Shown here: in pieces, positions 9,841 to 24,119 of the stretch
How the letters are laid out: every line of letters begins with the position of its first letter
How positions within the stretch are numbered: the stretch's first letter is position 1
Source: Diphasiastrum complanatum
Lineage: Eukaryota > Streptophyta > Lycopodiopsida > Lycopodiales > Lycopodiaceae
Assembly: GCA_029204225.1 (NCBI GenBank)
Contig: MU832671.1
Span: 1-64,000 of the forward strand
Reading direction: 5' to 3'
DNA length: 64,000 bases
Program-made: the position numbers and the translations under genes
Notes under the pieces: model-generated
Database searches by the model: none
Told to the model about the DNA's origin: nothing
What the model saw: the letters and a program-made list of their open reading frames with translations, nothing else

Positions 9841-10731
9841 CTAGATAGGATCCTTCTGCGAAAAGCCTTTCTGACCAGCTTGGCCAGACTTTCGCGAACC
9901 CTTCTTCTGAGGCCAGCTTGGCGCTCCAGATTCAGCCTTGGTGCGCACATTACCTTCGAAGTTGAGAGCTGTAGCAATTGCCTCTTCTAAGGTCTTGCAC
10001 CCTTCATTAAGCACTGAAGGCCTCAACTCTTCACGAAGGCCAAATATGAACTTGTGGACTACCAACCACTCGGGAATCTCTTCCGGAATCTTGATAAGTG
10101 TCTCACGATACCTATCAGCATATTCCTGCACCATGTGCTGCCTCTGACGATGCAAAAGGCAAGCATCTGTCGTACGCACATGCTCATGTGGAAGAATAAA
10201 TTGAGCTCTGAAAGCTCGCTTAAATTCAAGCCAGGTGGATGGAGCCTGATTAGACTTCAACAACTTGCGCCACCACCTGTCAGCAAAATCAATGAAATGG
10301 TAAGCAGCTTTGCGAACCCGCCAACCCTCATCAGTTGGGGACCGTTTCAAATCAAAATACTCTTCCCACTTATGCAACCACTGATCTACGATATCAGTAT
10401 TGCGTTGGGGAGTGTTCCCAGCGAAACGGGTAGGTTTAATATCTTTGTCTTCTGGATAGGGTGGAGGTAACATAGGATGAACAGCAGAAGACGGATAAGG
10501 TGGAGCATACTGCGAGGAAGACGCATAACCACTAGCTACCATCATTGCTCGCATCTCTACGACGGTCTTTTCCACACTATCCATGCGAGCTTGCACAGAA
10601 GGGGAAGTACCAGCAGGTGAACGGGCAGCCACTGTAGGCGGATTATGGGCAGGACTAAGCACAAGGCTGGGTGGTGGTGATGGAAGAGCAACGGGTGGAC
10701 TTAGTGGAATATCAACTCTATCTTCCTCCAT
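9841..10731 (-). pseudogene. Gypsy-1 gag
   Basis: 296 codons from ATG 10731 (MEEDRVDIPLSPPVALPSPP). It has a proline-rich N-terminus to about residue 90, then the Retrotrans_gag core: WLHKWEEYFDLKRSPTDEGW, FADRWWRKLLKS, EFKRAFRAQFILP, VQEYADRYRETLIKIPE, then a basic tail. A stop at 9841 precedes the knuckle region. This ORF is the least damaged gene of the element but points against its LTRs. A purine-rich stretch, 10780-10870, is its former upstream leader. Confidence 0.87.
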
Positions 10732-10878
10732 TATGTAACAAAACAGAGACAGAACAAAGTCAAACTAGAAATTGCACGTAATAACGCAACAAGAGAAGGC
10801 AAATCTGACCAGATTGTTTTCAACTACAAGACAACAAAGAAAGAAAAGAGAAAAGAGGAAGTCAGAAAGATGTTGGAG

Positions 10879-11218
10879 GATTGTGGATACCCAGAAACCT
10901 TTTGACCTAGAGACGGATGCAAGTGGCATTGCCGTAGGTGCAGTGTTGAGCCAAGAGAGTAGACCAGTAGCCTTTGAGAGTAAGAAGTTGACACCAGCTC
11001 AACAAAGATATCCTACACACGAGCAAGAGCTGTATGCGATTATACATGCGCTCAAGGTGTGGAGACATTATTTATATGGCGCCGAGTTTTATGTGTACAC
11101 AGATCATCATACTTTAAGTTATTTTTGCACTCAGCCAGATTTGAAGGGCCGCCAAGCCCAATCGCGAGCTGATGCAGGAATTGCATTTGTAAATTCGCTT
11201 CCAAAGAGGGAAGGAGAA
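10879..11218 (+). pseudogene. Gypsy-1 RNase H (third copy, plus)
   Basis: Starts abruptly with IVDTQKPFDLETDASGIAVG and runs through AFESKKLTPAQQRYPTHEQE, LYAIIHALKVWRHYLYGAEF and YTDHHTLSYF. A frameshift near 11205 precedes VVADALSR, the RNase H C-terminus found in the next frame. The piece before the start is the inverted gag leader, so the domain lacks its own upstream RT. Confidence 0.87.
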
Positions 11219-11219
11219 T

Positions 11220-12677
11220 GTGGTCGCTGATGCACTATCTCGTATACTGCATCAGATGAGCTTTACTGTGGTTGACAGTGGTCTCATGGAGGAGATTAAG
11301 AAGGCTCAAGAAAAGGACCTGCATTGTCAGCGTGTGTGGCCTAATGCACACAAGGTAGTCAACCAAACGGAAGAGTCAGTCGAGGCTGTCGCTTCCGTAG
11401 AGGCACACATCAATACATATTTAACATACACCGTGAAGGATGGTATGTTATTGAGAAATGGAAAAGTTTTCATGCCAGACGTGAAGGATCTTCGTCGTAA
11501 GATACTTCATGAATGCCATGATAGTCCCTGCGCAGGGCACCCTGGTATTGATAAGACCAGTGAGCTTTTGAGAAGGTATTATTTCTGGCCACGATTGCAG
11601 CAGGATGTAAGAGAGTACGTCCAGTGTTGCACGGCTTGTCAGGTGAACAAGGCCGAGAGAGTGAGTCCTCCAGGCTTGCTACATCCACTTGAGATACCTA
11701 CAGGAAGGTGGGAAAGCATCTCTATGGATTTTATTGTTGGGCTACCCAAGACCCAGAATGGATTCAATTCCATTATGGTAGTGGTAGACAGGTTTTCCAA
11801 GATCGCTCATTTCATCGCAACAACCAAGAAGGTCACAACTCCGCAAGTGGCTGAGTTGTTTATTCAGAATATTGTCAGGTTCCATGGTCTTCCGAAGTCC
11901 ATAGTTTCTAACAGGGATCCCAAGTTTACGCAAAATTTTTGGATTAAGGTGTTCACCAAGCTGGGAACACAGTTGCGGATGAGTAGCTCTGAGCATCCTC
12001 AGACGGATGGTCAAACAGAGCGAGTGAATCAGATCTTGGAAGATATGCTTAGGGCATATGTGAGTAGTACGCAAACAGACTGGGTAAAGCATTTACCGCT
12101 ATTGGAGTTCGCGTACAATGATAAGAGACATGCATCCACTGGATTGAGTCCATTTGAGCTCAACTATGGTTTCAGGCCACTGAGTCCTGCAATCATAGGA
12201 ATTCCACATAGGGTACCTAGTGTTGTAGAGTTTTTGGCTCAGATGCAGCAGAAGCTAGAGTTGGCACGAGATAACTTGTCCAAAGCTGTAGCTAGGGCAG
12301 AGAGTTATGCTCGTGAGAACCGTACCTATCAGGAATTTGAGAATGGAGATTGGGTGTATTTACTAGTCCCTTCGAAGCCGAAGGTGCTACGCACAGGAAA
12401 GTGCGCCAAGTTATCTCCAAGGTATTGTGGACCATGGTTGATTATTAAGAAGGTGAGCCAAGTAGCTTATAAGCTACAGCTACCTGTAGGATGCAAGGTG
12501 CATCCAGTATTCCATGTTAGCAAACTGAAGAGATGTTTGCACGATGGCGATAGCCTGGTGGAAGGTCTAGTGTCTCTTGAGAAGAAAAACACCATAGGTT
12601 ATGGGCCAGACAGAATCCTAGATCCAAGGGAGCGACGATTGCGGAATCGTCTCCTTCAAGAGTATCTAGTAACCTAG
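11220..12677 (+). pseudogene. Gypsy-1 integrase and truncated chromodomain
   Basis: 485 codons. It opens inside the end of RNase H (VADALSR), then has the HHCC zinc finger (ILHECHDSPCAGHPG...CCTAC, residues 95-140), and the rve core with D170 in SMDFIVGLP and E267 in GQTERVN. The second catalytic aspartate, expected before RD in VSNRDPKF, is asparagine (residue 231). The C-terminus has the GPY/F region and KVHPVFHVSKLK, then a chromodomain start (GPDRILDPRERRLRNRLLQE). A TAG at 12675-12677 stands where the family has tryptophan. Confidence 0.9.
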
Positions 12678-12764
12678 AAAGGGCATCCGTTGTCAGATGC
12701 TACCTGGGAGACGCGACAGGCGTTGCAGAAGTCTTACCCAGAGTTTGTCATCGAGGACCGATGA
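12590..12764 (+). pseudogene. Gypsy-1 chromodomain interrupted by TAG
   Basis: The same frame continues past the TAG as KGHPLSDATWETRQALQKSY and ends VIEDR-TGA at 12764. In chromoviruses this domain guides insertion to heterochromatin. TGG to TAG is one G-to-A change. Confidence 0.8.
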
Positions 12765-12785
12765 CTTGCCAGAGGAGGGAAGGAT

Positions 12786-13033
12786 TGTTAGAGTCCAGTT
12801 ACGACTCTATCATGACCTTGGCACGGCCGGTCACCAGAGGGCCTGAGGCCAAGTATTGGCAAGGGCCAGTGACCGAGGACATCTGTCCCAAGTTGGGACC
12901 GGTGCGTCATGAGCAGTGTCCTGGTGTGGCCGCCTGACAAGTTGTCAGAGATGCGATGTGTCTTGACCGTCGGGACTCTAGCCGTCAGTGACGAGATGCT
13001 AGCCGGCAAGTAGTCGGGGTGACCAAGAGGGTC
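12786..13033 (+). repeat. Gypsy-1 3' LTR, truncated
   Basis: Begins TGTTAGAGTCC after a purine-rich tract (AGAGGAGGGAAGGA) and matches the first ~250 bp of the 5' LTR, then stops at GAGGGTC. The remaining ~220 bp are missing. Confidence 0.87.
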
Positions 13034-13039
13034 ACAAGT

Positions 13040-13575
13040 CAATGACAGCGACCACGATCTTCTCCTTGACGGCACAACGGCTCCACGCCATCTCTTGTAC
13101 ACTCATCTACATAAATGTAAATAGCACATAGATCATTTAACATGTATGCAATTGATCAATGATCAAGAACACGGATTATTGAATCCGATGAGACAGACAC
13201 AGTAAATGCTTTCATGCATTGATTCTCCTCTTCAGACGGATCGTCCGTATTAGCTCATAGCTTTTACAGTTTGTAGTTAGCTTTGTGAGCACGCGGTTTC
13301 GCCCGCTATTGTCTTGTGCTTACTTGCATTACTGACTTGTATTTCGTTACAATTAATCTGAATAAAGTGCTGTCTAGTTCTGCATTCAGGTTCTGTCAGT
13401 ATAAGCAATGCTTTCCGCTCTTTGTCTGCCGATCTGATTGCTTTGTTTGATAGTCTGCTCTTTTGCTTCCGCTACTACCGCACATCTAGCTCTAAACTTA
13501 ATCTTGTTAATGTGTTCGCCTATTGTTACCAACAGTGCACGCACCGAGGGAACCTCTAACACACTTTCCCCAGCA
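13040..13575 (+). repeat. Copia-2 5' LTR, truncated
   Basis: Matches the last ~530 bp of the 3' LTR with roughly two dozen differences by eye. It ends CCCCAGCA. The first ~220 bp are gone; six unmatched bases (13034-13039) join it to Gypsy-1. Confidence 0.9.
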
Positions 13576-13587
13576 TGGTATCAGAGC
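13576..13587 (+). other. Copia-2 primer binding site
   Basis: TGGTATCAGAGC directly after the 5' LTR. Confidence 0.9.
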
Positions 13588-13792
13588 ATAGGTAACTACT
13601 CTTTAATATCAAAATTCATCTGATTTCTTAAGTGGTTTTAAGTCAGAGCTATTTCTATAGCCTGATAAGCTTCCCACAGAACCTGATCCTACTAGCCGAT
13701 AGGATAACTATTTTCTTGTTCTGTAATTTCGCACTAGATTTTCATACTTAAGTCACTGATAGTTACTACTATCATCTAGACTAATCTTCCAC

Positions 13793-14600
13793 ATGGATTC
13801 CCAAGGAAAATCCAGTCCTATCATGGACAAGCTTGATGGAGCCAATTACCATCTGTGGAAATTTAAGATGAGAACTGTGCTAATGGCTAAGGAATTGTAT
13901 GACGTTGTCACAGGTGAAGAGGCAAGACCCGAAGCTGACAACGCAACAATCTCCCGATGGAAGCTGACGGATGGTAAAGCATTTGCGCTTATCATCCTCA
14001 ACATCTCGGACATGCAAATCGGCCATGTGTCCGAAGCTCAGACATCCAAGGAAGTCTGGGACATCTTGAGCACATTATATGAAGTGCGAGATATAGCTTC
14101 CAAGTTACATCTCAGGACAAAACTTTACTCCCTCAAGATGGCAAATGGTGATTCCCTTTAGAATCACATCAACCAGTTCAAGAACCTGCTGAAGCGAATG
14201 GCCGCTGTCGAATCTGTCATCGACGATCAAGACGCAATAATGACACTGCTATCAAGTTTGCTAAGCTCATACAACAGTTGGGTGATGATCATCACGACAC
14301 ACCCCGAACTAACTCTTTCAAGAGTCATCACAATGCTGTTGCAGGAAGACACCTGAAGGAACGAAGCCTCCAGTTCCTCGACTGTCGATTCTCACACCTT
14401 ATACACCAACAAAGGCTCGACTAAGCAGAAGAAGAAAGGCCCAAAGTCATCAAAGAAAGATCAAAAACCGACACATCGTCAAGAGCAGTCGAATCAGCCG
14501 ACAAAGAAGAAGCTATTCTGCAGATACTGCAAGAGTTCCAACCACAAGATCCAAGACTGTCGTATACTGCAGGCAAAGAATAGCAGCAAAGAACAGTCGA
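13793..14600 (+). pseudogene. Copia-2 gag
   Basis: ATG 13793, MDSQGKSSPIMDKLDGANYH, then LWKFKMRTVLMAKELYDVV and the UBN2-type region up to KLYSLKMANGDS. A TAG at 14159 interrupts; the same frame then continues as NHINQFKNLLKRMAAVES to a TGA at 14354. The zinc knuckle CRYCKSSNHKIQDC (CX2CX4HX4C) near 14520-14560 is intact. Confidence 0.87.
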
Positions 14601-14605
14601 GTCAA

Positions 14606-15643
14606 GTGGCAAATGCAGCTGCAAAAGTTCCACAGCCTATTCAAGAATCGGATCATGAGGCCTTCATGACAAACCATCAAGAAGAATCCAACGACAGCTC
14701 CTGGTTTCTTGATTCCGATGCCACACAGCATATGACCAGCCATATCGATTGTTTCGAGTCCTATACACCTTACAGTACCAAAAAATATGTTCACCTCGGT
14801 GACAACAGCACCCAAGCTATCAAAGGTGAAGGTACAGTAAGATTAAGCTATGCTAATGATCAATGTAAACTACTTTCAAATGTCCTTCATGTACCAAATT
14901 TGTCAACAAATTTGCTCTCTGTTAGCAGAATTACAGATCTAGGACATAAAGTAGAATTTGAATCTGGTCACCGTAAAGTAGTCGATAGGACAAGCAAGAT
15001 CCTAGCACTCGGGAAGAGGCATGGATACTTGTACAGATTAAGTCACTGCTTTTCTACCTCTAGTCAAGCACTTAGTACTTTTATTCAGATAAATAAAAGT
15101 TTACTTTGGCATTATAGACTTGGTCATTTGAATCATGCTTTTGTACAGCAAATGTCTAAGCAATCCATTGTTCTTGATCTCGACTATCCTGACAAGAAAG
15201 TCGAATTACCTATCTGTCAAGACTGTGTAGTCGGTAAACAGACCAGGCAACCCTTTAGATCAAGCCATCAGCATATTGCTAGAGGATTACTAGATGTTGT
15301 ACATACAGATATTTGTAGCCCAATGCAAAATCCTTCACAGAAGGATGCAAAGTATTTTATAACTTTTATTGATGAATTTTCCATAAGAACTATGGTATAT
15401 TTTATTAAGAAGAAATGAGAAGCGTTCAATTGCTTCGGAATCTTCAAGGAGCGTGCAGAGAAAGAGACTGGTAAGACAATCAAAGCCCTAAGGTCAGACA
15501 ATGGTGGAGAGTACATCTCTACCAAATTCAAGGAGTACTACCAGAGCCAAGGCATTGAACATCAGTTTATCACTCCTTATTCGCCTCAGTCCAATGGCTT
15601 AGCCGAGAGGAAGAATCGTACCCTGGTCGAGTCAACCAAATGT
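14606..15643 (+). pseudogene. Copia-2 protease, GAG-pre-integrase and integrase
   Basis: The protease motif reads WFLDSDATQHM near 14703: the glycine of DSG is now aspartate. Then come VLHVPNLSTNLLSVSRI, the pre-integrase HHCC segment (LWHYRLGHLNHAFVQQ ... CQDCVVGKQTRQPF), and integrase with VHTDICSPM and FIDEFSIRTM. A TGA at 15416 interrupts; beyond it the frame reads ALRSDNGGEYISTKF and NGLAERKNRTLVE, so all three catalytic acidic residues are present. Confidence 0.88.
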
Positions 15644-16223
15644 ATGCTGGCACACTCATCTTTACCGAAGAGCTTCTGGGCTGATGCTATTTCCGCTGCA
15701 GCTTACATCCAGAACAGATGTTTGACCAAGGCCCTCTCAGGCAGAAGACCCCACGAGGTGTGGACAAGCTCAAAGCCTTCATTGAAGAACCTACGAGTAT
15801 TCGGATGTATCACCTACGCACAGATCCCGAAGGAGACAAGGAAGAAATTTGACTTCCAAGGTCTCAAGACAATTTTCATCGGATACACTTCATCTGACAA
15901 CACTTACAAGCTGTATGACCTCGATACCCAGCAGATTCTATTCAGCCGAGATACAGTCTTTATCGAAGTTCATCAAACCTCAAAGGCAAAGACACGGTTC
16001 CAAATGAACCTTCAACGCCTTTCATTGACACGACTATTCGAGCCACTGGCTCAAGCGTGCCTATAGTTGATCCACTACACGACAGCGAGTCAGACGAAGA
16101 TGTTGTTGATACTCAGCAACTACAAATCCGAGGATTGAATCATCAGCCGACACTTCCTCCAAGAAGATCAAGCTGAGTGCGCACACAACCCACAAGGTAT
16201 ACTCCTGAGTTTGCCTGTCTTTA
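15644..16223 (+). pseudogene. Copia-2 integrase C-terminus and linker
   Basis: Reads MLAHSSLPKSFWADAISAAA, then RVFGCITYAQIPKETRKKFD and FIGYTSSDNTYKLYD, the standard copia integrase tail. It loses frame near 16000, before the RT. Confidence 0.82.
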
Positions 16224-17150
16224 ATGCATGAACCAACATCAGTTGATGAGGCACTTAGCCAACCAGACTCTGATCTCTGGAGAGAAGCAATGGACAGAAA
16301 ATATTCCTCTCTAATCAAGAACCAGACATGGTCACTAGTCAAAGCTCCTGCTGGCTGCAATCTCATGCATTGCAAATGGGTCTTCAAGATCAAATACAAT
16401 GCCAATGGAGCGATTGATCGAAGAAAGGCACAAGACAAGTAGCACGAGGATTCGCTCAGATTCCTAACATTGACTACAATGAGACTGTCAGTCCAGTAGT
16501 CAAGCATTCATCAATCCGAGCCCTCCTATCGTATGCTGCAACAGCCGACCTTGAAGTACATCAACTCGATGTACAGACAGCTTATCTGAATGGAGTCATT
16601 GAAGAAGACATCTATATGCTACAACCCGAAGGATACATCCATGAAGGTATGAAGCATCATGTTTGCAAACTCCACAAGGCACTTTATGGCTTGAAGCAAT
16701 CAGCCAGAGCTTGGTTCCAAAGTATCAACACATTCCTCATCCGACAAGGTTTCCAACCAAGCATGGCCGACAGTAACGTCTACTTCAAGTCAGTGCAACA
16801 ATCCTTTATAATTATCACCTTACATGTAGATGATACATCGCTTTTCAGCAACTGTATCAATCTGGTGAAGGATGCTAAACAGATGTTGTCTTCTGAGTTC
16901 GACATGACTGATCTGGGTGAAGCTCACTTCAGTCTGGGCATACAAATCCACAGAGACAGAGCGAGATGGCTGATATTTATTACTCAACAAAGGTATCTTC
17001 ACAAAGTTCTTGTCAGATATAATCTGATTAATTGTAAATTAGCTCACTCGCCAATGGAACCAGGCCTGCAGTTATCAAAGGACCAATGTCCTCAGACTAA
17101 GCAGGAAGAGGAGCAGATGAGAGAGTATCCCTATTGATCGATACTTGGAT
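16224..17150 (+). pseudogene. Copia-2 reverse transcriptase
   Basis: RVT_2 domain: EPTSVDEALSQPDSDLWREA, HCKWVFKIKYNANGAIDR, then a frameshift near 16430 (TAG at 16440 in the first frame), then QLDVQTAYLNGVIEEDIYML, KLHKALYGLKQSARAW and the catalytic LHVDDTSLFS (YVDD-type, near 16823). It continues to KLAHSPMEPGLQLSKDQ and a TGA at 17135. Confidence 0.88.
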
Positions 17151-17766
17151 CTCTCATGTATGCAATGGTCTGCACAAGACCTAATATTGCTTTTGCAGTC
17201 AGCTCACTCGACCAATTCATGGCCAATCCGGGCATTACCCATTGGAAGGCTCTTATAAGAGTCATGAGATACATTCGAGCTACTATGGACCAGTGCATCT
17301 GCTATGGAGAAGTCAACAACGACAATCTTCATCGGCTCGGTGGGTTTTCCGATGCAAGTTGGGGAGGAGATGGAGATAATCGTAAATCCACATCTGGATT
17401 TACATTCTTCTTCAACGGCGGTCCTATATCTTGGAACAGTCGTAAGCAAACCTCTATTGCTCCCATCTACAGAAGCAGAGTATATTGCTTTTCTCAATCT
17501 TTAAAGAGGCATTTTGGTTAAGGAATTTACTGGCAGACATTAGTGTAATCTGTGATAATCAGAATGCAATTGCCCTATCGGCCAACCCTAGATTTCACTC
17601 TAGGAGTAAGCACATTGAGATCCGATATCACTATGTCAGGGGCAAGATTCTCGATAGAGAGGTGAGCTTAACGTACTGTCGAACGCAGGACATGGTTGCA
17701 GATGTGCTCACCAAGGCATTGAGCATTAATGCACATAACAATTTTGTGCATTGTTGCTTAGTCTGA
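17151..17766 (+). pseudogene. Copia-2 RNase H
   Basis: Reads LMYAMVCTRPNIAFAVSSLD, FSDASWGGDGDNRKSTSGFT and PISWNSRKQTSIAP. A small frameshift near 17465 splits STEAEYIA from it. The second part reads CDNQNAIALSANPRFHSRSK, HIEIRYHYVRGKI and VADVLTKALS. This is the usual copia RNase H end. Confidence 0.87.
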
Positions 17767-17793
17767 AGATCAAAGCATTCACGGATCCAGATT

Positions 17794-17802
17794 AAGGGGG
17801 GG
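17794..17802 (+). other. Copia-2 polypurine tract
   Basis: AAGGGGGGG immediately before the 3' LTR. Confidence 0.85.
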
Positions 17803-18541
17803 TGCTGGATTTATCTCCTCTACTCTCCTAAATCCAATGTTAATCTAGTTCCGTTCATTGCTACATATTTGCTTGCATTGTCGCGCAGCTCAACTACTAA
17901 AGACGAGCAAGAGAAGAAGGGCGACATATCAGAGTTGGACGAACTATCGGGTAGACCCAACTCGGTCGACATATCGGGGAAGCCCGACTTATCGGCCTCC
18001 TCACGCTCACATCCTCTGACAATGACAGCAACCACGATCTTCACCCTGACGGCGCAACGGCTCCACGCCATCTCTTGTACACTCATCTACATAAATGTAA
18101 ATAGCACATAGATCATTTAACATGTATGCAATTGATCAATGATCAAGAACACGGATTATTGAATCCGATGAGACAAACACAGTAGATGCTTTCATGCATT
18201 GATTCTCCTCTTCAGACGGATCGTCAGTATTAGCTCATAGCTTTTACAGTTTGTAGTTAGCTTTGTGAGCACGCAGTTTCGCCCGCTATTGTCTTGTGCT
18301 TACTTGCATTACTGACTTGTATTTCGTTACAATTAATCTGAATAAAGTGTTGTCTAGTTCTACGTTCAGCTTCTATATATATATGCAATGCTTTCCGCTC
18401 TCTGCCTGATGATTGTTTTGTTTGATAGTCTGCTCTTTTGCTACCGCGCATCTAGCTCTAAACTTAATCTTTTTAATGTGTTCGCCTAATGTTACCAATA
18501 GTGCACGCACCGAGGGAACCTCTAACACACTTTCCCCAGCA
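17803..18541 (+). repeat. Copia-2 3' LTR
   Basis: 739 bp, TGCTGGATTT...CCCCAGCA (TGCTGG/CCAGCA ends). Full length; the 3' ~530 bp match 13040-13575. Confidence 0.9.
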
Positions 18542-19099
18542 AAAAACGAACAGCTTTTTCGCTTCTCCAAGCACCAAGCGTAGCTCTGATACCATTGTAA
18601 AGCCCAAAACAATCACTTGGATAGGAGATATATACACAAGAGGGGGTTGTGGCAATAACCATCCAACCAGCGGTCTAACGAACAATCCAACACCCCCAAG
18701 CTGATCCCTATATAAGACACTACGGTAGCAAGAGCATAGAGAGAACAATTAATTGTCGATAATCTGAATATGACAACACAAGGAGGGGTGAGGGTTTAGA
18801 CATACATTCCAAAACCCTAATCTCCATACGACATGTAAATTCTCTTTGAAGGATAATTCCTCTCCATGCATGGCTACCCAATATAGGCAATCATCAACAA
18901 CCACTCTCGCTTAAGGCAATGCCTTAACCAAATATAGAAATAAGACCCATTTAGAATTAAGGACTAACCTACGGTATAGGCTAGGCCAAGTATCAACTAT
19001 GTACATTAAGAAAATAACAAAACCCTTTTGTTGGTTATTCCATGCACAACCCCTATAGAGGATGGATCAAACACGGATTTCCCACAGGGTTATAACATT
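18542..19099 (-). mobile_element. Copia stub: leader, PBS and LTR of a minus-strand element
   Basis: Minus-strand TGGTATCAGAGC at 18583-18594 is followed outward by TGTAAAGCCC from 18596, the start of an LTR. A plausible LTR end is AACATTAACA at 19099, but no second copy exists in the window to confirm it. Only ~40 bp of internal sequence remain before Copia-2 begins. Confidence 0.55.
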
Positions 19100-22824
<3,725 letters not shown>

Positions 22825-23020
22825 AATCCGGAAATTATCATACCAATTAAGCCATTCAAAGTGCTGCTAAAAAACAGCCTATCATATCAATCTGTGGGTC
22901 GTGCTCCAAAAGCATCATTCAATCCGGAAATCAGCATACTAATTAAGCCACACAAAGTGTTGCTAAAAAACTGCAGATTATATATATATATATATATATA
23001 TGTGGGTCGCGCTCCAGCGC
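22825..23020. repeat. Two-copy tandem repeat, unit about 96 bp
   Basis: Copy 1 starts AATCCGGAAATTATCAT at 22825, copy 2 AATCCGGAAATCAGCAT at 22921. Both continue through AATTAAGCCA, AAAGTG(C/T)TGCTAAAAAAC and GTGGGTCG(T/C)GCTCC. Copy 2 has gained a (TA)n run. Confidence 0.85.
22979..23001. repeat. (TA)n microsatellite
   Basis: TA run of about 11 units inside the second tandem copy. Confidence 0.9.
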
Positions 23021-23202
23021 TAGTATCCTCCCGCAAATTGTAACAAAAAATATATTATCTTAACCTACTGTAGATATGGTGAACTACAAAGCAGAAATAA
23101 GCATGAGGAACATAGCAAAAGATCTACCAAGAAATGTTAAGTCGTTGAATTCCAACAAGTAGATGGGTGCCACTGATCGAGCCTCCTTCGAAGAAAGGAG
23201 AG

Positions 23203-23252
23203 AGGAAGAAGAAGGAGAAGAAGAAGAAGAAGAAGAAGAAGAAGAAGAAGAG
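23203..23252. repeat. (GAA)n microsatellite
   Basis: GAA/AGG-type purine run, mostly GAA, about 50 bp. It gives a poly-serine ORF on the minus strand that is not a gene. Confidence 0.93.
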
Positions 23253-24119
23253 TTGTGGAAGTGTAGACAATGGACATAAGTCACTCTTATATAGGTTTCA
23301 CCCCTTCTCTTCCCGTAAGAGATGAGGTTAAGCAAAGCTATCCAACAGATAACTTGTGAAGTAAGTAATTGCTTTCATCGTAGGATATTTTAGGATAGAT
23401 CTTGACCGTCCACAACAAAAGTGAAGTTCGAAGGGATATTCTATGGGACCAATATTAAGTGCGAGACCACTGTTCCACAAGAGAATTAATTGCAACCCAG
23501 CATAGCAAATATTGATAAATGTCGTAAAACGTAATTAGGTACCATCCATGAGAGAGAGAGACAGAGAGAGCATACTTATTACTTACTAAAACCCTAGACT
23601 CCAGAGGAAACAGTTACAAATAAGCAAGAAACATAAACTACAGGTTACAAGAATCACACTAGAGTAGAATAAATAACCAAGATGGTGAATTGTGATACAT
23701 CATTGTGGGGAGATGCAAGGAATCAGGATAATAAAAATCGTTAACATATGGGACTCAAGAGGAAATGGGGGCCCAAGATAACAAAAGTTGTTGAAATGGA
23801 TTTTGGAAAATGATAGTAGATAGTAGATACAATCCAAGGTTTCCAAGAACAATTTAAATCAGCAATTCAAACTAGCCAATTTGTCCATTTGACTCAACAA
23901 AGAATCATCCCAGTCTCGAAACTCCCAGCTAGGGCCCCCAAATTCAAGTAGTAAAATTGTTTTAAAGGTTGGTTTTTTGGTATTTACTATTGGCCTTTTG
24001 TTCAAAAACACTAAATAGTAAAAGAAAGAAATCTGGTTTGATCTGATTTGAATTCATTTACAGCATAACTATGCATTCTGAAATGTAATGTAGGCTATCT
24101 CGTTACGGCTTCTTGGAAC
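23253..24119. other. Intergenic, nothing recognised
   Basis: AT-rich; contains a short GA-rich run at ~23550-23570. No coding signal. Confidence 0.4.

Larger units (their letters stand above)
6451..13033 (+). mobile_element. Gypsy-1, Ty3/gypsy chromovirus with inverted gag-RT block
   Basis: LTR element on the plus strand: 5' LTR, PBS and leader in normal order, then a segment of about 3 kb (7843-10878) carrying RNase H start, RT, protease and gag on the minus strand, then RNase H, integrase and chromodomain on the plus strand, polypurine tract and a truncated 3' LTR. The RNase H start occurs three times, in + / - / + orientation, at the edges of the inverted block. It cannot encode a polyprotein. 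Confidence 0.88.
13040..18541 (+). mobile_element. Copia-2, Ty1/copia retrotransposon
   Basis: Plus-strand element about 5.5 kb long: truncated 5' LTR, PBS, gag, protease, integrase, RT, RNase H, polypurine tract and full 3' LTR. Domain order is normal and little is missing, but there are at least four in-frame stops (14159, 14354, 15416, 17135) and several frameshifts. No target duplication can be tested because the 5' end is lost. Confidence 0.9.
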
